This document shows, one piece after another, positions 7,978 to 15,275 of a stretch of DNA of 64,000 nt. How positions within the stretch are numbered: position 1 is the first letter of the stretch; each line of letters starts with the position of its first letter. The notes under the pieces were generated by a model. It was not told where the DNA came from and ran no database searches. It saw only the letters and a program-made list of their open reading frames with translations. The stretch is from Bacteroidales bacterium (GTDB taxonomy: Bacteria; Bacteroidota; Bacteroidia; Bacteroidales; Lentimicrobiaceae): the NCBI GenBank assembly GCA_016709025.1, contig JADJEQ010000006.1, positions 186,001-250,000 of the forward strand, written 5' to 3'. Made by a program: the position numbers and the translations under genes.

Positions 7978-10467
7978 CTAAAATATCTTTGGAAACTTCT
8001 CCGGCTGATAATCGTGCATAATATTGTACACGGCATCAAACACATCCTCGGCGTTGGGATTTGAGAAGTAGTCGCCATCGGTGCTGTAAGCGGCCCGGTG
8101 GGCTTTTCCGGTTATGGTGCGGGGCGGGGCATCCAGGTAAAGATAACCGTTCTGCTCTTCCAGCACCTTCTGCATCATATAGGCGGTGGCGCCTCCCGGC
8201 ACATCTTCGTCAAAGAACACAATCTTATTGGTCTTGCGGAGCGATTTAACGATGTCGTGGTTCACATCGAAGGGAATCAGCGACTGCACATCGATCAGCT
8301 CGCACGAGATGCCGAAACCCTTCAGCTGGTCGGCGGCATCTTCGGCTATTCTTACACAGGAACCATAGGTGACCAGGGTTACATCGGTGCCGGGGCGCAA
8401 CACTTCAGGAATGCCGGGCTTAATGCGGTATTCGCCGATGTTGGACGGCCGTTTTTCACGCAGGCGGTAGCCATTCAAGGGTTCAATGATGATGGCCGGT
8501 TCGTCGGAGGCCATTATGGTGTTGTAGAAGCCGGAGGCCTGGGTCATATCGCGTGGCACCAGCACATGCACACCCCTTACGGAGTTGATCACCATACTCA
8601 GGGGCGATCCTGAATGCCAGATGCCTTCGAGCCGGTGGCCGCGGGTGCTGATGATCATGGGTGCTTTTTGTCCGCCTTTTGTGCGATACTGAAGCGTGGC
8701 GAGGTCGTCGCTGATCACCTGCAAACCATAAAGCAGGTAATCGAAATACTGGATTTCGGCGATGGGCCGGAAGCCGCGCATGGCCAGGCCGATGCCCTGC
8801 CCGATGATGGTAGCTTCGCGGATACCGGTATCAAAAATGCGGTGCTCCCCGAATTTCTCCTGCAGGCCTTCCCAGGTCTGGTTAACGCCGCCGATTTTGC
8901 CAACATCCTCACCAAAGACAACCAGTTCAGGGTACTTCGCCATCAGGGCTTCGAAGTTATCGCGCAGGATTTCCCTACCGGGGACCATCACCGATTTCTC
9001 ATCGAAAACCGGGGCCACGGGAATTACTTTCTCAACACTAAGGGCTGAATGGCTGTAGAGATGTGAATTGTAACGGTCGGCATTGTCGTCCGATTCCTTT
9101 TCGAGCCAGGCGGTAACATTGATTTTCAGTGAGTTGTGCGGGTTGCTGCATGAATCGCAGATCAGGCGCAGAATCTTGCGGGCCGAGGAGATGATGTCCT
9201 TGCGGATGGGGTCGGCAATCAGCCTGAGATCTTCCTTGATGGCTTCAATCTTCTGGGTTTTGGCACAGTTGCAGGTGGTCACATCCGCCATTTTCAGAAA
9301 CTCATCGCGCCTGGCTTTGATGGGAAGCAGGTAATTGTCCCAGGCTGTTTTCCGGGCTTTTTTAACGCGCTCAATGGCTTTACTCTCAATTTCTTCCAGT
9401 TCTTCCGGGCTGGCAATGCCTTCGCGCAGCATCCAGCTTTTCATCTGTACGATGCAGTCGTATTCCTTTTCCCATTCCAGCCTCTCTTTCGATTTGTATC
9501 GCTCGTGCGATCCGCTGGTGGAGTGACCCTGGGGCTGGGTCAGTTCATTGATGTGAAACAGCACCGGTACCTGCTCCTTACGGCAGATGTCCACGCCTTC
9601 ACGGTAAATATTCACCAGGGTAGGGTAGTCCCAGCCTTTAGCGCGGAATATCCGGTAACCCGGGTTCTCAGCATCGGCTTCAAAGCCTTTAAGAACTTCT
9701 GAAATATTTTGCTTGGTGGTCTGGTATTTATTGGGGACAGAAATACCCCAGCCATCGTCCCACACCGACATGGCCATGGGCACCTGCAGCACACCGGCGG
9801 CATTGATGGTTTCGAAGAAATGTCCTTCGGAGGTGGAAGCATCACCGATGGTGCCGAAGGCTACTTCATTGCCCTTCATCGAAAGGCCTTCGGTAAAGGC
9901 TTGATCTTTATTTTGCCTGAACAGCTTTGAAGCGAGCGCCAGTCCCAACAGGCGCGGCATCTGGCCGGCGGTAGGGGAGATGTCGGCTGAGCTGTTTTTC
10001 TGTAGGGTCAGGTTCTTCCAGTTGCCATGGTTATCCAGGCTGCGGGTGGCAAAGTGGTTGTTCATCACCCTGCCGGCGGTGCCGGGGTTAAATTCCGGAT
10101 CGGTATCGCCATAAATCTGGGCAAAAAACTCTTCGAGGCTCATCATACCGGCGGCCATCATAAAAGTCTGGTCACGGTAGTAACCCGAACGCCAGTCGCC
10201 TTCCCTGAAAACCTTTGCCATTGCCAGCTGGGGCACTTCCTTACCGTCGCCGAAAATGCCGAATTTGCCTTTACCGGTAAGCACTTCGCGGCGGCCTGTG
10301 AGGCTGGCCTGCCTGCTTTCGAAAGCAATGCGGTAATCGTTCAGAATTTCCTGTTTGTCCCAGGCGGATGAGTTGGTAACAGTGGCAGATTTAATGGTTT
10401 TGGTACCCATGGGAATAAAAGATTGTAGTGGTGAGCGGAGAAGGCTTAATTTCATAACAAAGATCAT
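7978..10467 (-). CDS. 2-oxoacid dehydrogenase E1, alpha and beta subunits fused
   Basis: 829 aa. The N-terminal ~430 residues are E1 alpha: a thiamine-diphosphate site around GDASTSEGHFF (Gly208-Asp209) and the adjacent WDDGWGISVPN. The C-terminal ~330 residues are E1 beta: FGEDVGKIGGVNQ, REATIIGQGIGLAMRG, and a C-terminal transketolase domain (VTYGSCV...). This is the thiamine enzyme that decarboxylates branched-chain 2-oxoacids or pyruvate and passes the acyl group to lipoyl-E2. Known: the fused form is common in Bacteroidota and often annotated as 2-oxoisovalerate dehydrogenase. No E2 or E3 gene is nearby. Start uncertain: 10467, 10455 and a later ATG-Gly-Thr-Lys are all possible. Confidence 0.92.
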   Translation of the reverse strand: MIFVMKLSLLRSPLQSFIPMGTKTIKSATVTNSSAWDKQEILNDYRIAFESRQASLTGRREVLTGKGKFGIFGDGKEVPQLAMAKVFREGDWRSGYYRDQTFMMAAGMMSLEEFFAQIYGDTDPEFNPGTAGRVMNNHFATRSLDNHGNWKNLTLQKNSSADISPTAGQMPRLLGLALASKLFRQNKDQAFTEGLSMKGNEVAFGTIGDASTSEGHFFETINAAGVLQVPMAMSVWDDGWGISVPNKYQTTKQNISEVLKGFEADAENPGYRIFRAKGWDYPTLVNIYREGVDICRKEQVPVLFHINELTQPQGHSTSGSHERYKSKERLEWEKEYDCIVQMKSWMLREGIASPEELEEIESKAIERVKKARKTAWDNYLLPIKARRDEFLKMADVTTCNCAKTQKIEAIKEDLRLIADPIRKDIISSARKILRLICDSCSNPHNSLKINVTAWLEKESDDNADRYNSHLYSHSALSVEKVIPVAPVFDEKSVMVPGREILRDNFEALMAKYPELVVFGEDVGKIGGVNQTWEGLQEKFGEHRIFDTGIREATIIGQGIGLAMRGFRPIAEIQYFDYLLYGLQVISDDLATLQYRTKGGQKAPMIISTRGHRLEGIWHSGSPLSMVINSVRGVHVLVPRDMTQASGFYNTIMASDEPAIIIEPLNGYRLREKRPSNIGEYRIKPGIPEVLRPGTDVTLVTYGSCVRIAEDAADQLKGFGISCELIDVQSLIPFDVNHDIVKSLRKTNKIVFFDEDVPGGATAYMMQKVLEEQNGYLYLDAPPRTITGKAHRAAYSTDGDYFSNPNAEDVFDAVYNIMHDYQPEKFPKIF

Positions 10468-10550
10468 GATTATTGGTTCAGCCGCAAGGGGGAAAGCGGA
10501 AAAATAATGCTGAGTAATGCATATTTTATCAAGGCAAGAGTCAAAACCAT

Positions 10551-10666
10551 TGTCACGCTGAGCCTGTCTGCCTGTATTATATGCTATGTTTTGCTTTTAT
10601 TTATGCATACAGGCAGGCGGAGTCGAAGTGCTTCGCACTACCTATCCTTCAACGCTCAGGATGACA
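10551..10666. repeat. Palindromic repeat copy 1, with a nested insertion
   Basis: Left arm starts TGTCACGCTGAGC at 10551; right arm ends GCTCAGGATGACA at 10666. A 55-bp insertion at 10564-10618 splits the left arm. That insert is itself bounded by an inverted repeat, CTGCCTGTA (10568-10576) and TACAGGCAG (10608-10616). Confidence 0.85.
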
Positions 10667-10712
10667 GCTCAAAAGTGGAAGCAAGAAAATAAATCGCAGT
10701 GTAAAAAAACCA

Positions 10713-10761
10713 TGTCACGCTGAGCGGAGTCAAGGATGTTATCGACCCGCTCAGGATGACA
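10713..10761. repeat. Palindromic repeat copy 2, shortened loop
   Basis: TGTCACGCTGAGCGGAGTC at 10713, short altered loop, then CCGCTCAGGATGACA ending at 10761. It is separated from copies 1 and 3 by A-rich spacers of about 46-52 bp that share CAGTGTAAAAAAA. Confidence 0.85.
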
Positions 10762-10813
10762 GCTTAAGAGGAAGTAGACAGGAAGAAAATAAAACGCAGT
10801 GTAAAAAAAAACC

Positions 10814-10836
10814 TGTCACGCTGAGCGGAGTCGAAG
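10814..10836. repeat. Palindromic repeat copy 3, left arm
   Basis: TGTCACGCTGAGCGGAGTCG plus AAG; a full left arm with no right arm next to it. The matching right arm lies at 11286-11308, beyond the GIY-YIG gene. Confidence 0.85.
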
Positions 10837-10883
10837 CGCAACACGCTGGCTAATCAGCGAATATGCCAAAAGAAATATCAAAT

Positions 10884-11201
10884 TTATTTCGAAAAATTAT
10901 TAGAATTGGTTGAATTATTACATCTTGAAAGTATCTTTAGATAATCCCAATCGCCGAAAATCAATGCTTGCTTTTTGGCTCTTGACCATCCCTTGATTTT
11001 CTTTTCAAATGATATTGCCTGGTTATAATCAGAAAAATATTCATAGTAAACCAATTCAACTGGCCTTCTGGAATATGTATAGCAGTCCGGATTGATACCT
11101 TCATTATGTTCTTTAAGCCTCCTCTCAACATCGTTCGTTACACCGGTATAGAAACTGTTATCGGAACAATTCACAATATAAACATATAGATATTTGAGCA
11201 T
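10884..11201 (-). CDS. GIY-YIG nuclease-family protein inside a palindromic repeat
   Basis: 105 aa, a single GIY-YIG domain of the short, stand-alone type. The two signature strands read YVYIV and YTGVTND, followed by ERRLKEHN with the catalytic-type Arg, then FEKKIKGWSRAKKQALI with the expected Glu and basic tail. It probably cuts DNA at branched or nicked structures; the substrate is unknown. The gene with about 50-85 bp on each side lies exactly between a left and a right arm of one copy of the palindromic repeat, with intact copies on both sides. Start ATG at 11201 is the only sensible one. The C-terminal ~15 residues (SRCNNSTNSNNFSK) are low complexity. Confidence 0.88.
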   Translation of the reverse strand: MLKYLYVYIVNCSDNSFYTGVTNDVERRLKEHNEGINPDCYTYSRRPVELVYYEYFSDYNQAISFEKKIKGWSRAKKQALIFGDWDYLKILSRCNNSTNSNNFSK

Positions 11202-11285
11202 GATTTTAATGAAACAGATTTTAACAAATTTACAAATAAATTCAATATGTCATGTTAAGCATCCGTTAAGAACGAAGTCTCTATC

Positions 11286-11308
11286 CTTCGACTCCGCTCA
11301 GGATGACA
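11286..11308. repeat. Palindromic repeat copy 3, right arm
   Basis: CTTCGACTCCGCTCAGGATG plus ACA; preceded by CTATC as in the loops of intact copies 4 and 5, so the loop sequence is also preserved on this side of the GIY-YIG gene. Confidence 0.85.
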
Positions 11309-11356
11309 GTTTAAAAGTTGAAGCAAGGAAATAAAACACAGTGTGTAAAAAAACCA

Positions 11357-11431
11357 TGTCACGCTGAGCGGAGTCGAAGCGCAATGCACTGTCTATCCTT
11401 CGACGGAAGGGGGCCTCCGCTCAGGATGACA
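11357..11431. repeat. Palindromic repeat copy 4
   Basis: Complete unit: left arm 11357-11379, loop GCAATGCACTGTCTATC, right arm 11398-11431 interrupted by about 11 extra bases (GGAAGGGGGCC). Confidence 0.88.
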
Positions 11432-11479
11432 GTTTAAAAGTTGAAGCAAGGAAATAAAACACAGTGTATAAAAAAACCA

Positions 11480-11543
11480 TGTCACGCTGAGCGGAGTCGA
11501 AGCGCAACGCACTGTCTATCCTTCGACTCCGCCCAGGATGACA
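11480..11543. repeat. Palindromic repeat copy 5, near-consensus
   Basis: Left arm 11480-11502, loop GCAACGCACTGTCTATC, right arm 11521-11543 with one change (GCCCAGG). The arms are 23 bp and about 21 of 23 positions can pair. The 3' end of the next minus-strand gene lies 36 bp further on. Confidence 0.9.
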
Positions 11544-11579
11544 GTTCAAAAGTATAAGCAATGAAATGTTTTTTGTACC

Positions 11580-12344
11580 TTATTTCCCCCTGTCCTTCCA
11601 GCTGTACCCACAGGCACTTACGCGACGGGCAATAATATAATGCGGTGTGGAGGCAAGGTATTCCTTCGACAGACCGCAATAGATAATAAAATCATCTATA
11701 TCGTCATCGGTTTTCATATCAAACCGGTGTTCCAGCACTTCCCTGGCAATAATTGACAACAATTTTTTACGGAGTTCATTTTTGGTATTGATGGCTTGCA
11801 TTTTCTTCAATTCCTTGGCTTCCTTGCTGAAGGCATTATAGAGCAGTGAAACCGGTCCCGGCAGAGCAAGATAACCTTCAGGAGTCGTGTATTTGCTTCT
11901 GTAAGGTTCGGTGGGCATCTGTATTCTTTCCAGGATTGCATCCTCCGGTAAATTAAGGGTGAGGAACTCCTGCCTGAATTCACGGTAGGTTGCAGGGTAA
12001 GGTCTGATGGTGGCTGTATTGAGGATGAGCGTGTCAGCAACCAGTGTTATATTCAGGGAATAGGATTGCGCGGAAAGCCCGGATGGAACGCGCATGTAAT
12101 ATGGCTTGTAGCCGATCATACTGACTTTAAGTGAATCTTTTTCAGCCAGCACAAGAAAGAAATTCCCTTTTACATCGGTGAAGGTCCCGTATTTTTTGGT
12201 AACATTGAGTGCATGGGCGCCGACGAGCTCTTCACCCTGGAGGTCCCACACCGTCCCTTTGATCATCACGTAGGATTGTGCTGCAAGCTTTGAAGCAGGA
12301 TAGACCAGAAGAGTAAGAAGTATCAGAAGGCCTGTCAGTCGCAT
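11580..12344 (-). CDS. Exported CarboxypepD_reg-like protein
   Basis: 254 aa with a signal peptide of about 22 residues ending LAAQ. Residues 25-95 form a CarboxypepD_reg-like beta-sandwich (IKGTVWDLQGEELVGAHALN ... DVKGNFFLVL), the domain found at the N-terminus of TonB-dependent transporters and in many Bacteroidota surface proteins. Here no transporter barrel follows; the remaining ~150 residues are an unrecognised, mostly helical, basic region. Perhaps envelope-associated; exact role unknown. A -7 box (TACATTTG) lies 18 bases upstream of the start. Confidence 0.75.
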   Translation of the reverse strand: MRLTGLLILLTLLVYPASKLAAQSYVMIKGTVWDLQGEELVGAHALNVTKKYGTFTDVKGNFFLVLAEKDSLKVSMIGYKPYYMRVPSGLSAQSYSLNITLVADTLILNTATIRPYPATYREFRQEFLTLNLPEDAILERIQMPTEPYRSKYTTPEGYLALPGPVSLLYNAFSKEAKELKKMQAINTKNELRKKLLSIIAREVLEHRFDMKTDDDIDDFIIYCGLSKEYLASTPHYIIARRVSACGYSWKDRGK

Positions 12345-12687
12345 TTCAGTAACTTAATATGCAAATGTACGATCATTCGTGGAGAGTTCCAGTTAATAAT
12401 TGTTAAGAAGGTTTTGGTTCGGAGCATACATTTGGGGCTTTTTCTGACAAAGCGGTTTGAAGTTGTAGTAAGTTTATTTTTAAAGGCAATGAGTTCAAGA
12501 ATGTCTGATGCATTTCTTCAGGGAGATCAGGGATGAATGGTTTTTAAACAGGAAATAACCCTGACATTCTAATCTTGTGGAAACATGCATTTAAAATATT
12601 GAACAAAGTATTCAGATACTTGTTATTAACTGCAATTCAAACTAAATCAATTTATTGATAATTATTAACCAAAACGATAACTAAAAA
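12345..12687. other. Divergent intergenic region
   Basis: AT-rich region between two divergent genes. It holds the -7 box at 12362-12369 for the left gene; for the right gene only a near match (TAATCTTG, 12570-12577) was found. No ORF or RNA gene recognised. Confidence 0.5.
12362..12369 (-). promoter_or_regulatory. Bacteroidota-type -7 box for the CarboxypepD_reg-like gene
   Basis: On the minus strand the sequence reads TACATTTG, a full match to TAnnTTTG, 18 bases before the ATG at 12344. I see no good TTTG -33 element at the usual distance. Confidence 0.45.
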
Positions 12688-13347
12688 ATGACAAGATTTC
12701 AAAAACTCTCAGGATTTATTCTTTTAGCAACTTTTGCAGTTGCCTGTGGCGGACCTCAGGGTGAAAAAGCACAGACCGGTGATGCACAGGAAGTTACTGC
12801 CACCGAAGGTGATGTAACCATGAATGTTGATGTTGCTGCTTCCAAAGTAGAATGGACCGGGGCAAAACCTACCGGACAGCACCATGGTACCATTGCCATT
12901 TCTGAAGGCAGCCTGATGCTAACGGATGGCAATATTGTTGGTGGAAAATTTACCATTGACATGAAATCAATCGTTGACCTGGATCTTACCAGTGCTGAAG
13001 ACAATGGCAAATTGGTCGGACACCTGAAATCACCCGATTTTTTTGATGCAGAAAAATATCCGACCGCTGTTTTTGTGATTACTTCTGTTGCAGCACTCAG
13101 CGGAAATGCAGAGGCTACCCATAAAATAACCGGTAACCTGACCATGAAAGACGCCACCAAAAGTGTGACTTTCCCGGCTAAAGTTACACTTGAAGGCAAT
13201 ACTTTAACTGCGAGTACTCCTGATTTTGTAATTGACCGTACCCAGTGGAATGTTCAATACGGCTCGAAAACCATTTTCAACGACCTCAAGGATAAATTCA
13301 TCAACGATGAGATTGGCCTGAAGATCAGCCTGAGCGCTACGCTATAA
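12688..13347 (+). CDS. YceI-family lipoprotein
   Basis: 219 aa. A lipobox (FAVAC, Cys20) marks it as a lipoprotein, followed by a short acidic/Gln-rich linker and a full YceI-like lipocalin-type beta-barrel (KVEWTGAKPTGQHHGTI ... HLKSPDFFDAEKYPTAVF ... ITGNLTMKD). Known: YceI proteins bind polyisoprenoid or other lipids in the periplasm; ligand and role here are unknown. It is monocistronic: own promoter region upstream and a strong terminator 25 bases after the stop. Confidence 0.93.
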   Translation: MTRFQKLSGFILLATFAVACGGPQGEKAQTGDAQEVTATEGDVTMNVDVAASKVEWTGAKPTGQHHGTIAISEGSLMLTDGNIVGGKFTIDMKSIVDLDLTSAEDNGKLVGHLKSPDFFDAEKYPTAVFVITSVAALSGNAEATHKITGNLTMKDATKSVTFPAKVTLEGNTLTASTPDFVIDRTQWNVQYGSKTIFNDLKDKFINDEIGLKISLSATL

Positions 13348-13370
13348 TTCAGGTTAGCAAAAGAAACGAA

Positions 13371-13394
13371 AGCCTCTGAGAAGAGGCTTTTTTG
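13371..13394 (+). terminator. Rho-independent terminator after YceI gene
   Basis: AGCCTCT (13371-13377) pairs with AGAGGCT (13382-13388), loop GAGA, followed by a run of T. Confidence 0.9.
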
Positions 13395-13555
13395 TTATCA
13401 GGAAAGTAGGTGGGGAATTTCTAATTTCTAATTTCCAATATCCAAAACTCTGAAACTTTGTAACCTCACCCCCACCCCCCCTCTCCACCTCATCCGCCCT
13501 TCGGGCACCTTCTCCTCAAGGAGAAGGAAATCGGACTTTTTACTTCATTGGCGAG

Positions 13556-13837
13556 GGGGAGCTGGAAGCTCTTCTGAAACCCTGAAACCCTGAAATCCTG
13601 TAACCCTTGAACTTTTGAACTTTTGAACTTTTGAACCCTGTAACCCTGTAACCCTGAAACCCTTGATCTCTTGAACCTTTGAACTTTCGAACCCTGAAAC
13701 CCTGAAACTCTGAAACTCTGAAACCCTGTAACCCTTGAACTTTTGAACCTTTGAACTTTTGAACCCTGAAACCCTGAAACCCTGACACTCTGAAATCCTG
13801 TAATCCTGAAACCCTGTTACACTGAAACCCTGAAATT
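13556..13837. repeat. Low-complexity array abutting the rubrerythrin stop codon
   Basis: About 280 bp of degenerate CCCTGAAACCCTGAAA / CTTTTGAACTTTTGAA units, mixing two related words. On the minus strand it begins 2-5 bases after the rubrerythrin TGA. Long ORFs inside it (GFQGFRVSEFQGF-like) are artefacts of the repeat. A sister array with the same style lies at 28010-28228. Confidence 0.9.
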
Positions 13838-14413
13838 TCAATAATTTTCCGCCAGTATCTCAAAATAAGCCTGCGGGTGCTCGCATCCGGGACAGTTTTT
13901 GAGTGCCCGTTCACTTTCGTAAATCAGACCACATTTACGACAGATCCATTTTACCTTATGATCACGTTTAAAAACCTTGTCTTCTTCAATGTTGGTTGCA
14001 AGTAAAGCAAAGCGTTCGTGGTAGAATAGTTTGATGCGCCTGAATAACTTGAATTTTGTAGCAACTCCCTTGAAGCCCTCTTCCCATGCTATTCTTTCAA
14101 ACTCTTCGAAAAGCCCTTCCGATTCATTAATTTCAAGCCCTGCGGCTTCTTTCAGGCATGCCAGGGTTTCTCCGTTGCCTTCCGATCTAAAAGGAACGCC
14201 GATGGAGATATTGCTGTTCTCCAGATATTTATAAAGAGTTTTGGTGTGTGAGCGCTTTTGTTCAACCACTTCAAGAAAGATGGCCGACATCTGCTCAAAT
14301 CCGTCGCGTTTGGCCTGTTTGGCAAATATTTCATAGCGCCTGATATTGGCCGATTCAATCAGCCATGCTTTGGCCAGATTTTCTTCTGTTCTGCTTCCTG
14401 AAAGGTTATCCAT
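13838..14413 (-). CDS. Rubrerythrin-like protein with altered diiron ligands
   Basis: 191 aa: ferritin-like four-helix domain (1-145) plus a C-terminal rubredoxin domain with CRKC and CPGC. Rubrerythrins reduce hydrogen peroxide in the cytoplasm of anaerobes using a diiron site fed by the rubredoxin iron. Aligned by eye to Desulfovibrio vulgaris rubrerythrin, Glu20, His56, Glu94 and Glu97 are kept, but Glu53 is Lys53, Glu127 is Lys128 and His130 is Tyr131 (a His follows at 132). If right, the diiron site is incomplete and the protein may not be a peroxidase. The Cys4 iron site looks intact. A low-complexity array starts right after the stop. Confidence 0.85.
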   Translation of the reverse strand: MDNLSGSRTEENLAKAWLIESANIRRYEIFAKQAKRDGFEQMSAIFLEVVEQKRSHTKTLYKYLENSNISIGVPFRSEGNGETLACLKEAAGLEINESEGLFEEFERIAWEEGFKGVATKFKLFRRIKLFYHERFALLATNIEEDKVFKRDHKVKWICRKCGLIYESERALKNCPGCEHPQAYFEILAENY

Positions 14414-14585
14414 AAATTGAATTGGTTAAACAGCGATAAATAAATATCCCGAAAAGGCGATTTATAGAATGCTAAAAATGCCTTACTCAGGTTACCCAGA
14501 TTTGGAAATTGGTGCAATTCACCGAAACTGTGAAAAACATATTTATAAAAGTGCATACAATTATAGGCATAAACAACCACAAACA

Positions 14586-14615
14586 CAAAAAAAGCCATCA
14601 GTTTATTTGATGGCT
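14586..14615 (-). terminator. Terminator for the glutathione peroxidase gene
   Basis: On the minus strand AGCCATCA and TGATGGCT pair around a 7-base loop (14593-14615) and are followed by a T-run (14586-14592). It lies about 20 bases after the stop at 14637. Confidence 0.85.
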
Positions 14616-14636
14616 TTCTGCGTGTGTTCTTCCGGA

Positions 14637-15176
14637 TTAATTTTCAATCCATTTAACAATCTTATCTGAAAGCGGACTTTCCTTGGGACTTGCAAAGTCT
14701 ACCAGGTTGCCGTTTTCATCAACCATGAATTTCTGAAAATTCCAGCTTACTTCAGCATCCACTTTCCCGTTTTCCGACTTATTGGTAAGCCAGTTGTAGA
14801 TTGGATCCTGATCTTTTCCTTTAACAGATATCTTCGACATCATCGGAAAAGTAACGCCATAGTTGATTTCGCAGAATTCTTTGATTTCATCGTTGGTGCC
14901 AGGTTCCTGGCTTAAGAAGTTATTGGCCGGAAAACCGATAATTACAAAGTTACGGTTTTTGTATTTTTGATAAAGGGCTTCCAGTTCCTTGTATTGAGGG
15001 GTCAATCCGCATTTGGAGGCTGTATTTACGACCAGCACTTTTTTGCCTTTGAGGGAGGCAAGGTCAAACTCCTTCCCGTCGATTGTTTTGGTTTTAAAGC
15101 TGTGCAGTGTCTTTTGCGCACTTACGGCTCCGGTGGTAAGAATAATCATGGTTAATATCAGGCTGAGTGTTTTCAT
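14637..15176 (-). CDS. Exported glutathione peroxidase-family protein
   Basis: 179 aa with a signal peptide of about 20 residues (GAVSAQ), so periplasmic. Thioredoxin-like fold with the peroxidatic Cys56 in NTASKCGLTPQY and the WNF motif (Trp145, Asn146). The usual Gln of the tetrad (CNQF) is Asn86 here (ANNFLSQEPG), and Cys102 in EFCEINYGV is in the place of the resolving Cys of thioredoxin-dependent forms. It probably reduces peroxides with thioredoxin-like donors rather than glutathione. Own terminator downstream; divergent from the MFS gene, 99 bp apart. Confidence 0.92.
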   Translation of the reverse strand: MKTLSLILTMIILTTGAVSAQKTLHSFKTKTIDGKEFDLASLKGKKVLVVNTASKCGLTPQYKELEALYQKYKNRNFVIIGFPANNFLSQEPGTNDEIKEFCEINYGVTFPMMSKISVKGKDQDPIYNWLTNKSENGKVDAEVSWNFQKFMVDENGNLVDFASPKESPLSDKIVKWIEN

Positions 15177-15262
15177 TTTGTTTTATGATTTAGATTGTCT
15201 TTTAAACAAAATGTACCCTGTTATGTTCAACGAGACTTATCCGGCTAATTGGCAGGATAAAT

Positions 15263-15270
15263 TACCTTTG
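15263..15270 (+). promoter_or_regulatory. -7 box directly before the MFS gene
   Basis: TACCTTTG, a full match to the Bacteroidota -7 consensus, ends 5 bases before the ATG at 15276. A transcript starting there would have almost no leader. The -33 element is weak. Confidence 0.45.
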
Positions 15271-15275
15271 CATCC

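Noticed and set aside
8098..9048. Several plus-strand ORFs of 60-171 aa opposite the E1 gene
   Set aside because: High-GC codon bias of the fused E1 leaves long reverse frames; none has a domain.
10507..10692. 61-aa ORF over repeat copy 1
   Set aside because: Translation of the palindromic repeat and its insert.
10551..11543. Regularly spaced repeats that look like a CRISPR array
   Set aside because: Repeats are palindromic and vary in length, the spacers are related to each other rather than unique, and no cas gene is present.
13540..13914. ORFs rich in Phe, Gln, Gly, Val (GFQGFRVSEFQGF type) at 13.5 and 28 kb
   Set aside because: They are translations of the CTGAAACCC-type arrays in different frames; no start signals or family.
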